From Phytophthora colocasiae (lineage: Eukaryota; Oomycota; Peronosporomycetes; Peronosporales; Peronosporaceae), in the NCBI GenBank assembly GCA_018806915.1, contig JAGKQI010000054.1, positions 372,001 to 436,000 of the forward strand: a stretch of DNA of 64,000 nt, written 5' to 3'. This document shows positions 1 to 10,578 of this stretch, piece after piece. Numbering within the stretch: position 1 is the first letter of the stretch; every line of letters begins with the position of its first letter. A model generated the notes under the pieces. That model searched no databases. It had not been told where the DNA came from and saw nothing but the letters and a program-made list of their open reading frames with translations. Position numbers and translations under genes: made by a program.

Positions 1-207
1 AACGTTAAAAGTGACGTTCTACCCATGATCCCAATGCGGAAGACCTCTAGGCTCCATCGTTATTCGTGCCAGTTACCAAAACGCTGAAGGTTGGGCAAGA
101 CGAAACCTGCCGACGCCAAAGAAGACAATGGCGAGGCTTCGGCTGCTGCTTCTGATGGTGCTCTATTGGAATCTGTCGCTAGCGGCGGACAATTTCTCTG
201 ATACTGT
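1..207. other. No intact gene; degraded DNA upstream of the pseudokinase
   Basis: No reading frame here can be recognised. The stretch probably holds the decayed 5' (extracellular) part of the receptor-like kinase pseudogene that follows, because fragments on the plus strand continue into it with many stops. Confidence 0.4.
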
Positions 208-2133
208 ATGACCATCTCCGCGCGGATGAAGCAGCTTATTACATCAGGCATCGAGTTGCCAAAGCTGGTCCTGAACACGACGCTGCCTGTAGAGGTGCAG
301 TATCTACTCACTCAGAATAATTTAGTGTGGAGAGATTTGGGAGGAACTTTGCAGCGTCTGGTACTTTGGGATCAAGGTTACGTCCTCACAAGTACCGGCA
401 AGTTGCGTCAAGGTTCGCTGTGACTTGCGGATGGATGATGTGGTTATAACACGCGACGAGTTTGAGAGGCTAAGCAACTGTCCGGTGGCTACGTGCTTTG
501 ATCCTGTAAGCTCTGGCGTTGTTTTACGTGGTACGATATGCAGCGACACTCAGATTCAGCAGGTAGCTAAGTGCGCTGTCTTGGTGTCCAAAAGCGAGGC
601 GACTGCAGCGTCGGTGGATGTGGAAACGAGTCTCATTTGGACTGAAGAAGGGAACAACACGGATATCCCATTGCCAGTTGTACGGCGCCACTCGTTAGAG
701 ACTTTTGCTATTACGATGCAAACGCCAACCGCTGGGAGCTGTCCACCTCAATTAAACCTGGTGATTCCGTGCACGATCGTCGAGTTATCAGCGAATAGCA
801 GTGAATGGTGCTCTCCAAAGAAATCTGGAGTGGTTTAAGCCTTGCTTCAGAGTCTTGTAGAGGGCAAACAATCCAGCTCGAGTAGCACGGGATCTTCCGG
901 AATGTTTATTGCTATTTGGGCAGTGGCTGGAGTGCTGATGTTGGTGTGATCGGATTCATGTTTATCCGCCATTTACTTCGACAGCGGAAGCAGTCGGGTG
1001 ATAAGGACGATCTGGTTGAGAAAACTGGGCTGGAACATTACACTTTGACCCCAGAAGGAGCCAAGCATCACCGTCACTGTCAGTCTCATTTGCACTTTCT
1101 GATCTCGAGGCTGAACTGGAAATGGAAGTGTACAGAAGCTACTTAAGCAGCTCTGGTCCGTCGGAAGTCGATTACTCTGATGCTCTCGGGGCTTCTCAAG
1201 TGTTATTGCTGTTCCAGAATGACCCCACTGTTCTTGCGATGCGTGTCCCCATTATTGATGTGAACGGTGACAAAATGATCTCTCGAGGCAGAGATGGGTC
1301 TCCGAACGAAGTGCTAGTTGGAACTTTTGGATGTCGTGAAGTCATTCTCAAGCGGTTGCGAGTCCCGAAGCGAAATGACACGCAAGCAGTTGAGCGCCTT
1401 GCAAATGAAATACGACTGGCTGTTACGTTAGAGCACCCGAATATCGTGAATATCGTGGGTATTGCCTGGAACTCGTTCCAGAATCTCATGGCATTATGGG
1501 AATATGACCGGAGTGGCGATCTGAGGCGTGCCCTACGAAGTGGTAAAAAGTCTCAACACTGGACCTGGACACAGCAAAAACTGCAGATCGCAATGGGGGT
1601 ATCGGGGTTTATCGTTTCTTCATTCCCACACACCTTCGATCATTCATGGCGCTATTGAACCGCGTCACATTCTCTTGGATTCCGCTACTGGAGAACCGGC
1701 ACTTTGTGGTCTTGGCCACTGCGCTGGTCGATCTTTGGCAGCAAATTCCGATAAACCTACAAGAGATGGCGAAAGTGCCATTTGGAGCAGCCCCGAAGTC
1801 CTGGCAGAGGGCAAGTATTCGGAGAAATCGGATATCTATTCGTTCGGCGTGCTGTTGGTAGCCCTTGATACGGGAAAACTGCTGCTTAATGTGTCGAGTG
1901 AGGATCTGCTGGGGTTGTTGACGCCTGTGTGTCCTCAATTTATCAGTAACATTGCACAGGATTGTCTACAGAGTGACGCCAAAGCACGACCTTCGTCAGG
2001 AGAACTCTTGCGGCATTTAGAAGAGATTTCTGGAACGAGCAGTCCCTGGTCTTCGTGCGAATATATCAAGCGCGGGAAAAAGGGATTGAATCACGATGAT
2101 GAACAAATTGTCCGAGCAAATTATTGTCTGTAG
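208..2133 (+). pseudogene. Broken receptor-like TKL pseudokinase
   Basis: A plus-strand relic with the layout ectodomain, one membrane helix (about 905-985, ending in basic residues) and a kinase-like domain (about 1250-2060). The frame changes at least three times: inside the helix near 945, near 1105, and near 1600, where the text before RGLSFLHSH slips. The kinase part keeps the VILKRL lysine strand, the subdomain VIb region and SDIYSFGVLL. However, the HRD loop reads HGAIEP, so the catalytic Asp is gone; the DFG position reads CGLG; and the glycine loop is not canonical. It was therefore probably a catalytically dead receptor-like kinase before it lost its frame. TKL receptor kinases are common in oomycetes. 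Short introns could explain one frame change but not all. Ligand and pathway are unknown. Confidence 0.65.
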
Positions 2134-2320
2134 CGTACACGTCCGTGGTCATTAAAAGTAAAATTGAATATACACAAATTACCTTTCGGTTGTTCAGGTT
2201 CTCAACGCAGCGAATGTTAACCCTTGTGTCGTAATGTTCATGCAATCAAAGTGTTCTGCAGTGCATGCATGACTCCAACGCGGCTTGCAAAATAGTTTTT
2301 TGTTCCATCTATCAACAAAT

Positions 2321-3751
2321 CTACAAGTCCGAAAAGAACTGCTCATTGGCCGTGGGAAACGCCTTGCGGCCTCCAGAGGCATCACCCATGTCTGAGTCAT
2401 CACTGTCGCTGTCGCTATCTGCGTCCTTCATCTCCGTGTCGAACGATAATCCAGCTGGAGCCTTCTCGTTTTCGTCGGCCTCTTCCTCTCCGTCATCTTC
2501 CTCGAAAAGGTATCCCACGTCCCAGAAGTGCACCTTGTTGGTGTGCGAAACGCTACCGATAATCTTTTTGTCATGAGAGAACTTTAGGTTTTCCACTGGG
2601 AGGTCTTCGTGATCACCAATAAGTCCCAGTAGCTTGTTCGGGTGCAGCTGCACAACACTATTTAACAACACAAAGTTAAAAGATCATTTAGCCCTTCTTA
2701 GGCCACACAAGGAACGTACCGAATGATACCGTCACTGGAACCGGTCAACACGGTGTCCTCGTCCACCTTGAGCAGGGCTTCGACCGAGTCCGGGTGGCCG
2801 GGGAAGCGGTCGGACATATCTCCCCACGTACCCCAGCTGAAAATCACCAACACACCATCCTGCGAGCCACACACAACCTTCCGGCCGTTCTTAATAACCG
2901 ACACAGAGAGGAGTTCATCGTCCAGCTCGTCACTTTTGCCTGCAAGCACGTTCTTGCGCAGATCATAAACAGACAAGCGACCATCACCACTCGTCGCCAG
3001 CAAATGATCCTGCGCTGGATTCGTTGCGAAACCTGAGATGTAGTCCTACACGCCCAATGCTCCTCGTCAATAAACGTTCACTACCAACATATCTGCAATT
3101 GCTCAATAAACCCACCGTGTGCTCCTTGAATTCTGACAGACAGCGATGCTGCCGTGTATCCCAGATCTTAACACAGCCTTGGTCGTCACCACTAGCAAAC
3201 ACATTGGTTGACAGTTCGTGTAAGCGGTTTACAGGATGCCTACAGGTAACAACAAGTGGTTATTAGCCTTTCCACCCAGACGAGAATGTAATAACCCATT
3301 GCTCCTTACTCATGCGCACGCATCTCCGCCCACGTGGGGTTTCCAAGTGTGTCAAATGCACGAATCGACTTGTCAGCAGACGCAGTGTAAAGAGCTATAC
3401 AAAAAAAAACATTAGCAACCAACCCAATCTACACAACGTGCCACTTTATCGTCTTCGTACTTTGTCCATCTGGAGCGAAAAGCAATGCTCGCACAGCTTC
3501 CTGGTGGTTCTTTAGCTCCAGCACCTTCGTATTCGCCTCTTCCGAGTATTTGTACCTGTAAAAAACAATGGCAGAGCGTCAAAAACCTCCACATTTGGGA
3601 CAACTTCGAGCTGTTGGTGAAACGCTTACACTTGGACGATGCCGTCGATGGAGCCAACGGCCACAATGTCAGCCAGCGGATGGAAGTCGATGTCGAACAC
3701 TTGGCTGTCGCAGAAGATCTCATCGGGCGTGTGGTCGTCCAGGTCCCCCAT
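2321..3751 (-). CDS. WDR55: WD40-repeat protein, WDR55 homologue
   Basis: Six exons join in frame: 3751-3630, 3555-3461, 3394-3310, 3239-3116, 3045-2720 and 2657-2321, giving 362 aa. Introns are 60-75 nt with GT-AG ends. The product is one WD40 propeller. Repeat signatures include VQVYKYS, YTASADKSIRAFD, FASGDDQGCVKIWD, LATSGDGRLSVYD and VCGSQDGVLVIF. The tail is acidic and Asp/Ser-rich, with the motif DSDSDSDDSDMGD, and then FFSDL at the end. In other eukaryotes WDR55 (yeast Jip5) is a nucleolar factor for large-subunit rRNA processing. Length, propeller and acidic tail all fit. The start is the ATG of MGDLDDHTPDEIFCDS, just before the first WD strand. It lies tail-to-head with the SCP2 gene upstream, about 215 nt away. 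Confidence 0.85.
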
Positions 3752-3966
3752 GGTGTCGCTACTCTTCGGTCTCGTCCACTTTTTGACTGGCTGAAGCGGT
3801 TTTTGCTATTGTTATTTTTAGGGTAGAAACTTTAATGCGATAATTGGGAGGAAAGCGCAATATTTGCGTTAAATATGAAAATGGGAGGAAGTTCCTAACA
3901 TCGTCTAGAATGGGAGCTAGCTACGTCTTGAATGAAGCAACTCATCGCTTGATAAGCCTTGAAGGT

Positions 3967-5529
3967 TTATAGGTAGTCGGAGAATACCAGGTGCTCGTCC
4001 ACGTGGGTCACCATTGGGTTTCTCTGGTTTGCCAGCTCCCGTGAAATGGAAGCGAACTTGGCCTTGATACGCTCCTTGGGCACATCGAAGCGCTTTCGGT
4101 TGCGAGCGATCTTAGCACGGTTCACTTCCACGATTATGCTGTGCGGTAGACTTGGCAGAGCTGCAGAAGCTGGCGACTGTACAGCCACCTTGGTTTGGCT
4201 ACCATCGGCGATCACCATGTTGCCAGAGCGTTCATTGCCCACCAGCCAGTCCATCGCAGGCGCGGGGATCTTGTGCAGCGCCTTGCGGCCCGAGGCCTTC
4301 TCCATAAATGTATCCATAAGAACAGTGACGTTGGAACGGAATTCACGCAGGAGAAGCTCAGGAGCAGGAACATACTTCGAGCGGTTGTCATGCTTTAGGT
4401 TGGAGTGGCCACCCTTGCCGATCACCTTCACAAGCTTGTCCAGCTGTGCCATGCCAGCGTCGCCCAGATCAACCCGATTACGGTGGTGACGACGCTGCTG
4501 ACGCTCCTTAGCACTAAGCTTCACCGCCACGACGTAATCCTCGTTGAAAAAGTCAAACAGGGCATTTGCTGTCTGCTTGGGATTTTTCACAGTCAACGAC
4601 TCGACAACCTCAGCGGACTGCTTCACACAGGGACGTAAAAATCTCTCCAGCTGATTGCGCAGTTCCCGTTCATAGTGAAGCTGGCCTGGCGTGATAACTC
4701 CTGTAGCACGGCGCTTCAAAACGGCCGACACGGGGCCAGCGTTTCCGACGACACTCCCGATGACACTGAATTTGCCAGACGTGATCTTCCTGTCTCGCAC
4801 CGAAGCACGACGAATGCTTTCCAACACGATTTTCTCTCCGAACAAGCTGGCCAGTGACGTCTCCCACAGAAGGCGTTGCACTCTGTTGATGTTATAGCGG
4901 TCCAGGACCGTGCGAGCATGAAAAAACCAGTAGTCTCTCGAAGGCGATCCAACATTCCTAACCTCTCCCAACGCACTAGGCGACCGACCATTGTCATTCT
5001 TCTCGTCCTGCAACTTCTTCCAGGCGTAAAAGTTACGCCACTTCTCGGACGAGAAGTCAAAACTCTGAGCGAACTTGGATACTGTTCGGAACGCATAGCC
5101 ACTAATAGCCACACGTCCAGCATAAAAGAGCTTAACCATGTCGGAGCTGGAGGCTTTCCCTGAGTAAATCCACAGGAAATCATCCATAGTAATTGTAACT
5201 TCGCACGTGGGGCGTACATCGCTCGCGTTTTTACGGGTAGCCACCTTCCGCTCATCACTGATCTCCACAGCGTAAGTAGTCTTGGGCTCAGCGCCATCAG
5301 ATTCCTTGAACTTGAACAAGATCGTGCCACCAAAGCTCGTACTTGGTTTCACACTGAACTTGAGGAATTCCATGACTTCATCGATCTCCTGCTCCTTCTG
5401 AGGCTCCACTGGGGGCTCATTCGCTGCCACACGCACCGCTTCATTCACGGCGCTTTCCTGATCGTTGATTACTGCCGTCATTGTCCTGCTTGGATCTACT
5501 GTACCTGGCAGAATGAATACAGCCGCCAC
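3967..5529 (-). CDS. SCP2-domain protein with long unknown C-terminus
   Basis: A single exon of 520 aa. Residues about 48-150 form a sterol-carrier-protein-2 (SCP2) fold: the motif FGGTILFKF, then CEVTITMDDFLWIYSGK, then a helix rich in FYAGRVAISGYAF. SCP2 domains bind sterols and other lipids in a hydrophobic tunnel. The remaining 370 residues are basic and helical and match nothing I recognise; they include SALFGEK-like and RRHHRNR stretches. The C-terminus ends FSDYL and does not look like a PTS1 peroxisomal signal. The first ATG (MAAVFILPG) is used; a second at residue 17 (MTAVINDQ) may be the real start because the first 16 residues are not conserved-looking. It is divergent from the membrane protein at 6064 across a 534-nt gap. 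Confidence 0.7.
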   Translation of the reverse strand: MAAVFILPGTVDPSRTMTAVINDQESAVNEAVRVAANEPPVEPQKEQEIDEVMEFLKFSVKPSTSFGGTILFKFKESDGAEPKTTYAVEISDERKVATRKNASDVRPTCEVTITMDDFLWIYSGKASSSDMVKLFYAGRVAISGYAFRTVSKFAQSFDFSSEKWRNFYAWKKLQDEKNDNGRSPSALGEVRNVGSPSRDYWFFHARTVLDRYNINRVQRLLWETSLASLFGEKIVLESIRRASVRDRKITSGKFSVIGSVVGNAGPVSAVLKRRATGVITPGQLHYERELRNQLERFLRPCVKQSAEVVESLTVKNPKQTANALFDFFNEDYVVAVKLSAKERQQRRHHRNRVDLGDAGMAQLDKLVKVIGKGGHSNLKHDNRSKYVPAPELLLREFRSNVTVLMDTFMEKASGRKALHKIPAPAMDWLVGNERSGNMVIADGSQTKVAVQSPASAALPSLPHSIIVEVNRAKIARNRKRFDVPKERIKAKFASISRELANQRNPMVTHVDEHLVFSDYL

Positions 5530-6063
5530 CTCTGCTCAACGAGAGCTAAACAACAATGGCCTGCTTATTGCGGCCGCTCCCCACCCAACATTTCGCCCGA
5601 GGTTTTTTACCTCGTCCTAGGGTTAGGGAGACACACCATTGGCTGTCGACACGAGGTTTTATGTGCGCTACACAACTGGTACAAAGGTCAACTCCTCGAC
5701 CCGGATCAATTCACACGCCAGCGGCTATTGTTGCTGTCTCTGAATTTAGTGTGCTCAGATACGCGTTCAAGCGCTATTGCTGGTTCCATAAGGAACACAA
5801 ACAACCCCCCTGCTCATAAAGCTATGACGAAGGTCAGATCCGAGCAGTCCAACAACAAAAGCTGAAGTGCGTTAAACATCCGGATATCAGAACTCCGTAT
5901 CCGGATGACATATCTACGACTGCGTGTCACCTTTGGTACACTGTACCATTTTGGTAGCTTCTTCAACGACTTCAACGTCAGCGCGTTGTAGCTACATGGC
6001 TACAATGCAGTTTAACCCCCCAATAAAGCTAGCGACATTCCTCATTTTAACCGTACTGCCAGC
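5530..6063. promoter_or_regulatory. Divergent intergenic promoter region with two dyads
   Basis: This gap separates two divergent genes and must hold both promoters. Seen directly: a perfect 10-bp inverted repeat CATCCGGATA/TATCCGGATG (5877-5886 and 5898-5907, 11-nt spacer) and a 7-bp dyad TGGTACA-C-TGTACCA (5934-5948). The core promoter of the rightward gene is listed separately. No coding sequence was recognised. A role for the dyads as protein-binding sites is inference. Confidence 0.5.
6033..6048 (+). promoter_or_regulatory. Oomycete Inr + FPR core promoter
   Basis: The sequence CGACATTCCTCATTTT matches 13 of 16 positions of the published oomycete core promoter GCTCATTYYNCAWTTT, including the whole run CATTCCTCATTTT. 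It lies 15 nt before the ATG at 6064, a normal oomycete 5' UTR length. Transcription of the membrane-protein gene probably starts at or near 6037. Confidence 0.75.
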
Positions 6064-6927
6064 ATGAAGAGTCCCGTTGGAGAAGTGATCTACCACAGAT
6101 ATCCCGATAGAGGCTTCGACCCAGCCGAGAAGCCTGTTCCAGTGGCCCTCTCTCTCGATGCAACTGAAATTGTCGATGAGGAAGATGAGGAAGACTGCAC
6201 TGTCCATTCACCTCTAGCACCGTCGCCACCGGGACGCTGCTCGACATTTTGCGCTCGTCTCGTGCGTCTGCTGGTGTTCCACATATGGAACGCCTTCCTG
6301 GGACTCGGTGGGGCGATTCTTGTCCTGGTTCTTGTTCCTCTCAGTGTAGGGCTGATACCGCTTTTTGGTGTGGGTATCGTTCTGTTTCAGCTGTCAGCTG
6401 GCGTCGTGGAAGTGTTGGCTAGAATCGACATTTGCCTTGCGAATATGGTGTCGAGGCGTGAACCGAGATTGCAGAAGGCCTTTGGCATTCAGGGTGGACT
6501 ATCTACGAACAATGGATGCTCGAACTGGTGCCAGCGTTTGCTCTTCCTCTCGCCAAAGATGCTGCTCGTGATGCTCTACTTCGCAACGATCAAACTGGTG
6601 GTGGGGTTTCTGAGCATCATTGCTGTCGCGTACGGAGTGATTCAACCTATCGTGGCACTGATCAGTGTCGGTGACGCAGACGCTATCGGCTGGGTCAAAT
6701 ATCCCGACCACCCCACTGCCTTTGTGTTTGTGGTTCTTGTGGTCTGGGCAGTTGGCGTGCTGTTCGTCACGCTTGTTCCCAAGCTTTCCGTGGCGCTAAC
6801 AGTGTGGGCTTGCTCTGCGAGTGAAGAAGACATGGCTGATATTCGAACACCAAGAACTGATGGCGAGACGAGGTTACAGGCGGTCGTTATCGAAACACCT
6901 ACATATGAAACAAAGACGCTCGCTTAG
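6064..6927 (+). CDS. Multi-pass membrane protein, unknown function
   Basis: A single exon of 287 aa. Residues 1-65 are cytosol-like, with an acidic run (DEEDEEDC). Hydrophobic segments follow at roughly 70-100, 100-122, 160-185, 188-210 and 222-255, giving four to five membrane spans. The first pair contains LGGAILVLVLVPLSVGLIPLFGVGIVLFQ, split here by a short Pro/Gly turn. The tail (255-287) is polar. No signal peptide is obvious and I do not recognise a family. The fold (short loops, paired helices) resembles small sensor or scaffold membrane proteins, but this is not evidence of function. The start is supported by the Inr+FPR promoter 15 nt upstream. Four residues of the tail repeat Thr-rich sites (TPRTDGETR, ETPTYETKT) that could be phosphorylated. 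Confidence 0.75.
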   Translation: MKSPVGEVIYHRYPDRGFDPAEKPVPVALSLDATEIVDEEDEEDCTVHSPLAPSPPGRCSTFCARLVRLLVFHIWNAFLGLGGAILVLVLVPLSVGLIPLFGVGIVLFQLSAGVVEVLARIDICLANMVSRREPRLQKAFGIQGGLSTNNGCSNWCQRLLFLSPKMLLVMLYFATIKLVVGFLSIIAVAYGVIQPIVALISVGDADAIGWVKYPDHPTAFVFVVLVVWAVGVLFVTLVPKLSVALTVWACSASEEDMADIRTPRTDGETRLQAVVIETPTYETKTLA

Positions 6928-7501
6928 GCTGATCATAGCAAACGCTAGCTGCATCAACTGATAGTTTTCTTTTAGTTCAGTTGCCCGCATGGACGACATA
7001 ATAGGCACATTGCCGTGATAACGCGCTGGAAGTCTAGTATCTAAATATCCATGTGCACGTACCCACAACAGGAAGCACGATTCCAATACCGAAACTCAGT
7101 CTCCAAAGTTCCTCACAGCGCACAAGTACACTTAAGGTACATACAACTTGTGATAGCAACTTTCATCATGCTGAATTCTCCGGATCAAAGCAATAAAGGA
7201 GAGGAGTTATGCGATACAATGAGGTGTTCTATTGGTTTTCACATACTGAATGCTGCTGTGACCCTCAACATGACTTGGACAGCACGTGATGATTCGTCAC
7301 GCCAATTAAAAAAAATTCTTGAAAATATATTTTTAAGGCCGTGTTCGCAGATAATCTCATTTTCAGAAAATGAGTACATGTATTTCTGCTTCTCTCTCTC
7401 GAAAAGCGTCACTCCCGAAAACGGAAAAAACGTGTTCGCACGAAACTCAATGCTGTCACTATGTCCATGAACGCTAAACCGAGGTTGAAGATCTGACAAT
7501 A
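6928..7501. other. Intergenic DNA; possible left end of the Harbinger element
   Basis: No gene recognised. It holds a 9-bp-arm palindrome CTCATTTTC-A-GAAAATGAG at 7356-7374, and two copies of GTGTTCGCA (7341 and about 7431). The sequence TAA-GGCCGTGTTCGCAG beginning at 7334-7337 looks like a PIF/Harbinger terminus next to a TAA target site, but I could not find its inverted partner near 11.2 kb. The boundary is therefore a guess. Confidence 0.35.
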
Positions 7502-8885
7502 GTGACCTCGAGTTTCCCTCCAGAGCCTCGCCACAACAGAAACTTCAATATGAATCAGCCAACGGACGACGAAGTCGAAGAAGAAATGATGCTTCTGCTC
7601 GCGCTCGAGCTTCTACTCGATGAGAGCAGTGATGAAGATGACCCCGCGCCTTCAGCCAAGATCCGGCGGCTCCTTGGGATGACTTCAGAAAACGGGGAGA
7701 GGCCCTTCGAGGCGATCTACAACTCGCCGAATCGCGCGCTGTTTCGTGACCATTTCCGAATGAGTCGCTCTTTGTTTGATGTGCTCTTTGATCGCTGCGC
7801 TCAATTCTTCCCTGAGACGATACGCGACCAGCGGGAGGCGCTTGGGGTGACGCTCGACTGGCTTGGGAGTGCGCTGGCGTGCAGAAAGCAAGAAATTTGC
7901 TTTGATTTGTCGTTCTCAACCGTGCACAAGTATCGACTGTTGGGGTTGACAGCAATTCTACGTGGTCTTCGTGATTTGATGGTGATTTCTACGCGCGTTC
8001 CTTCCAAGTTCAAGACGAAGTTCCCCTTACTTTGACCAAGCGATATGTGCAATTGATGGTGCCCACTTCCTTATCACCGTTGCCCGAGCCGACAGTGATC
8101 GTTTTCGGAATCGCAAAGGTTGGATTTCCACGAACGTACTCGTTGCCAGCGATTGGAGCATGCGCGCGTGCTTTGCATACGTGGGAGCGGAAGGCAGTGC
8201 ACACGACGCGACCGTATTGGACTGGAGCAAGTTTATTGGGATGATTCCCGACGATCTTTTCGTTCTCGCTGATGCTGGATACGGTCTTACGGAGAAGGTT
8301 TTGACGCCATTTAGAGGTACTCGATACCACTTGAAGGAATGGGCGACGAGACCGAACGGTCGGCCCCAAACTCCGCAGGAACTTTTCAATCTACGCCATG
8401 CTAAGGCTCGCAACATCGTCGAGCGACTGATTGGTATCCTGAAACGGCGGTTTCGAGTGCTTCGGAGCGGTATGGAATGCAAATTCCCGACGACGAAATC
8501 CGTCATATACGCGTGTATGTTGCTGCACAACTTCATTCGCGCCGTAGATGCAAGTGACCAAGCTCAAAATCTATCGCAGGCCCATAGATTTGTCGCCACT
8601 GAGCGCAACAGGCAAGCAGAGCAAACAACTGGCGACCAGGAGGCTCAACAGGATGCCGACGCTCAGCAAGAGAATGTAGATGACGCGGAGCTGATCCAAT
8701 TCGACTTCAGCAGTGGCACCGCATGGCGATCGTGGATGGCACAAGCCATGTGGGACGAGTATGTGGAGTTCCAGCGGCCTCCAGAGGAGGCTAGCTCCGG
8801 TGAGAGCGACTACGCGACGAGCGAGGACGACCAGGATGATGACGATCGAGATGACGATGATCAGGATGGGGAGACGCTAGAATAG
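7502..8885 (+). pseudogene. PIF/Harbinger (DDE_Tnp_4) transposase, one frameshift
   Basis: The first part (7502 to about 8027) and the second part (about 8028-8885) lie in different frames and join at a family motif, FP(Y)FDQ..AIDGAHF, where one extra T near 8027 breaks the frame. The catalytic triad is visible: Asp in AIDGAH, Asp in LADAGYG, Glu in NIVERLIGILKRRF. MLLHNFI follows, as usual in HARBI1-like proteins. The N-terminus is acidic (DEVEEEMM). The C-terminus is a long acid tail (DDQDDDDRDDDDQD). Harbinger transposases cut and paste DNA at TWA sites with a Myb/SANT partner; that partner is encoded convergently just downstream. With only one lesion the copy is fairly young. Sequencing error at the T run is an alternative. 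Confidence 0.85.
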
Positions 8886-9421
8886 AAATAAAATAACGTT
8901 GCGATTCGCGCAGCACGCGCACCGAAACCAAGAAATATGGTCTGACTAACTTGGATGAGTGCCATCTCGACCTACGGTGAATGCTGCGGTGAAAACCTCG
9001 TGTCGTCTTCGTTGTCACAGTCCTTGGTTTCCATCTCGGAGCGCTTGGCCTGAGCGATCTTCATCGCAAAATACTCGGTGACGACTTTCACCATCGCGAT
9101 CTTCTCATTTCCGTCACCCTTGTCGCTTTTGGATTTCTTGGCATCTCGGTTCTCTGCATGAGCACCACCACGGATGCGTTTGATGTTTTCTTTCCGCTTT
9201 TGAGCACTTAGTGGATCTGCAACCCGCGTGCCGTCTTTTGCTGGTGTCTCCACGGCTGTGTCTGTCTCCAGATTCGACAGCACATCATCGAGCGTCGAGG
9301 CGCTTTCACCAGTTGCACGAGCGTTACCTGTACACCACCATCAGCTCTCAAGATATCTAGGCCACGTCCGACCCAGCGCACGCACCTGCAATGTGGCTGC
9401 ATACGACATGATGCTCAAAGC

Positions 9422-10578
9422 TGTGGTGTAGTGGATCCGCTGGAATGAGCAGGGATCCAACGTTCACACACGGCGCCCAGACACTGACTAACGGAGGGGG
9501 TACTCCGATAACCGTGGGGTTGCTGAGGCTCACCTTGTGTACCCGTCAGTGGGCGGGATCTGCTCTCTCAAGAACGGGAGAATGTACACAGGCGTGAGGG
9601 CTTGAACGTCCTTGGCGGGGACTTGGGAGGTTGGGCTTGCGTGGGTATTCCTGCACACAGGTCCTGGTTGGGGGGATCTTGGTCTTGGACTCGAAGATCT
9701 TGTGGATCCTTGGATCCGGGGTTGACTTGGTGGCTGTGGGGTTCCTTTTCCTTTCCTTTACTGTCTTGCTTGCCGCCTCCTGTAGCGGTTGGTCTTGAGG
9801 GTGTTGAGAGGCCGAGGGATCCTACGGTTAAGCAATCAACACCGTTGGATCCGTGGTCTTCACTAGCGTAAGGTAAGCCGGCCAAATCGGGGATCCGGTC
9901 TTAGCTGTAGCTAGGTGTGCGAAGAAACTTGCAGGAACACTAAGGGGAGGCCAATATACTATCCTCTTCCCTTGACTTAAGTCCCGAAGAAAACCACTTG
10001 CGCACTAGAAGGTAAATTCGACTCTCTGATTTATGGCTATCCAGTTTCTCATCCTGTACCCTATCTTTCCCATCGCAAATCTCTATCTTAGATCATGCTG
10101 GCTCTCTTCCAACTGCTTCACCACGTTGATGTCGTAAACCTTGAGGATCCGGGTTTGGATCCGAGGATCTAGCTTCGGGATCTCTGGATCTTGGATCTTG
10201 GGGATCTTGGATCTGGATCTCTGGATCTTGGATCTTGGGGATCCGGCTTCTGGATCCGAGGATCTTGGATCTGGATCTCTGGATCTTGGATCTTGGGGAT
10301 CCGGCTTCAGGATCCGAGGATCTTGAATCTGGATCCCTGGCATCTGGATCCAAGGATCTTGGATCTGAAGGATCCGCACTTAGGACTGCCGGATCCGCAC
10401 TTAGGACTGTGGGATCCGAACTTAAGTCAGCCAGGCCAAGTGGATCCTAACTTAGGGTCCGCCCTAGAGTAGGTACCAGTTCCAGGGACCTGCCCTTATC
10501 GTAGCACCACTGTCGCACGTCACCCATCATCGTGGTCGTTCTGCGTCCTGTCCGGCTTGATTTGAATCCACTTCACCA
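9422..10578. mobile_element. GGATCC-rich insertion (solo-LTR-like), TSD CAAAGC
   Basis: It is flanked by the 6-bp direct repeat CAAAGC (9416-9421 and 10579-10584). It begins TGTGGTGTAGTGGATCC and ends GAATCCACTTCACCA, so the tips are imperfect inverted repeats and the element runs TG...CA. Removing it restores the reading frame of the Myb/SANT gene. TG...CA ends with a short target duplication suggest a solo LTR, but no internal retroelement sequence is present to prove it. It is packed with GGATCC and GGATCT. Open frames through it are by-products of the repeats. Confidence 0.7.
10141..10450. repeat. GGATC-based minisatellite
   Basis: Irregular tandem array of short units such as GGATCTTGGATCTGGATCTC and GGGGATCCGGCTTC. 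Two near-identical higher-order blocks sit at about 10190-10250 and 10260-10320. The array lies inside the inserted element. Because the units keep all frames open, Gly/Ser/Asp/Leu-rich and Asp/Pro/Arg-rich frames appear on both strands; I do not regard these as genes. Confidence 0.8.

Noticed and set aside
7502..8885. Two separate transposase genes or a programmed frameshift
   Set aside because: One extra T explains the frame change inside a conserved motif; no slippery site or structure is evident.
10083..10472. Long open frames with Gly-Ser-Asp or Asp-Pro-Arg repeats on both strands
   Set aside because: They follow from the GGATC repeat, which lacks stop codons in several frames. No start context or conserved domain supports a protein.
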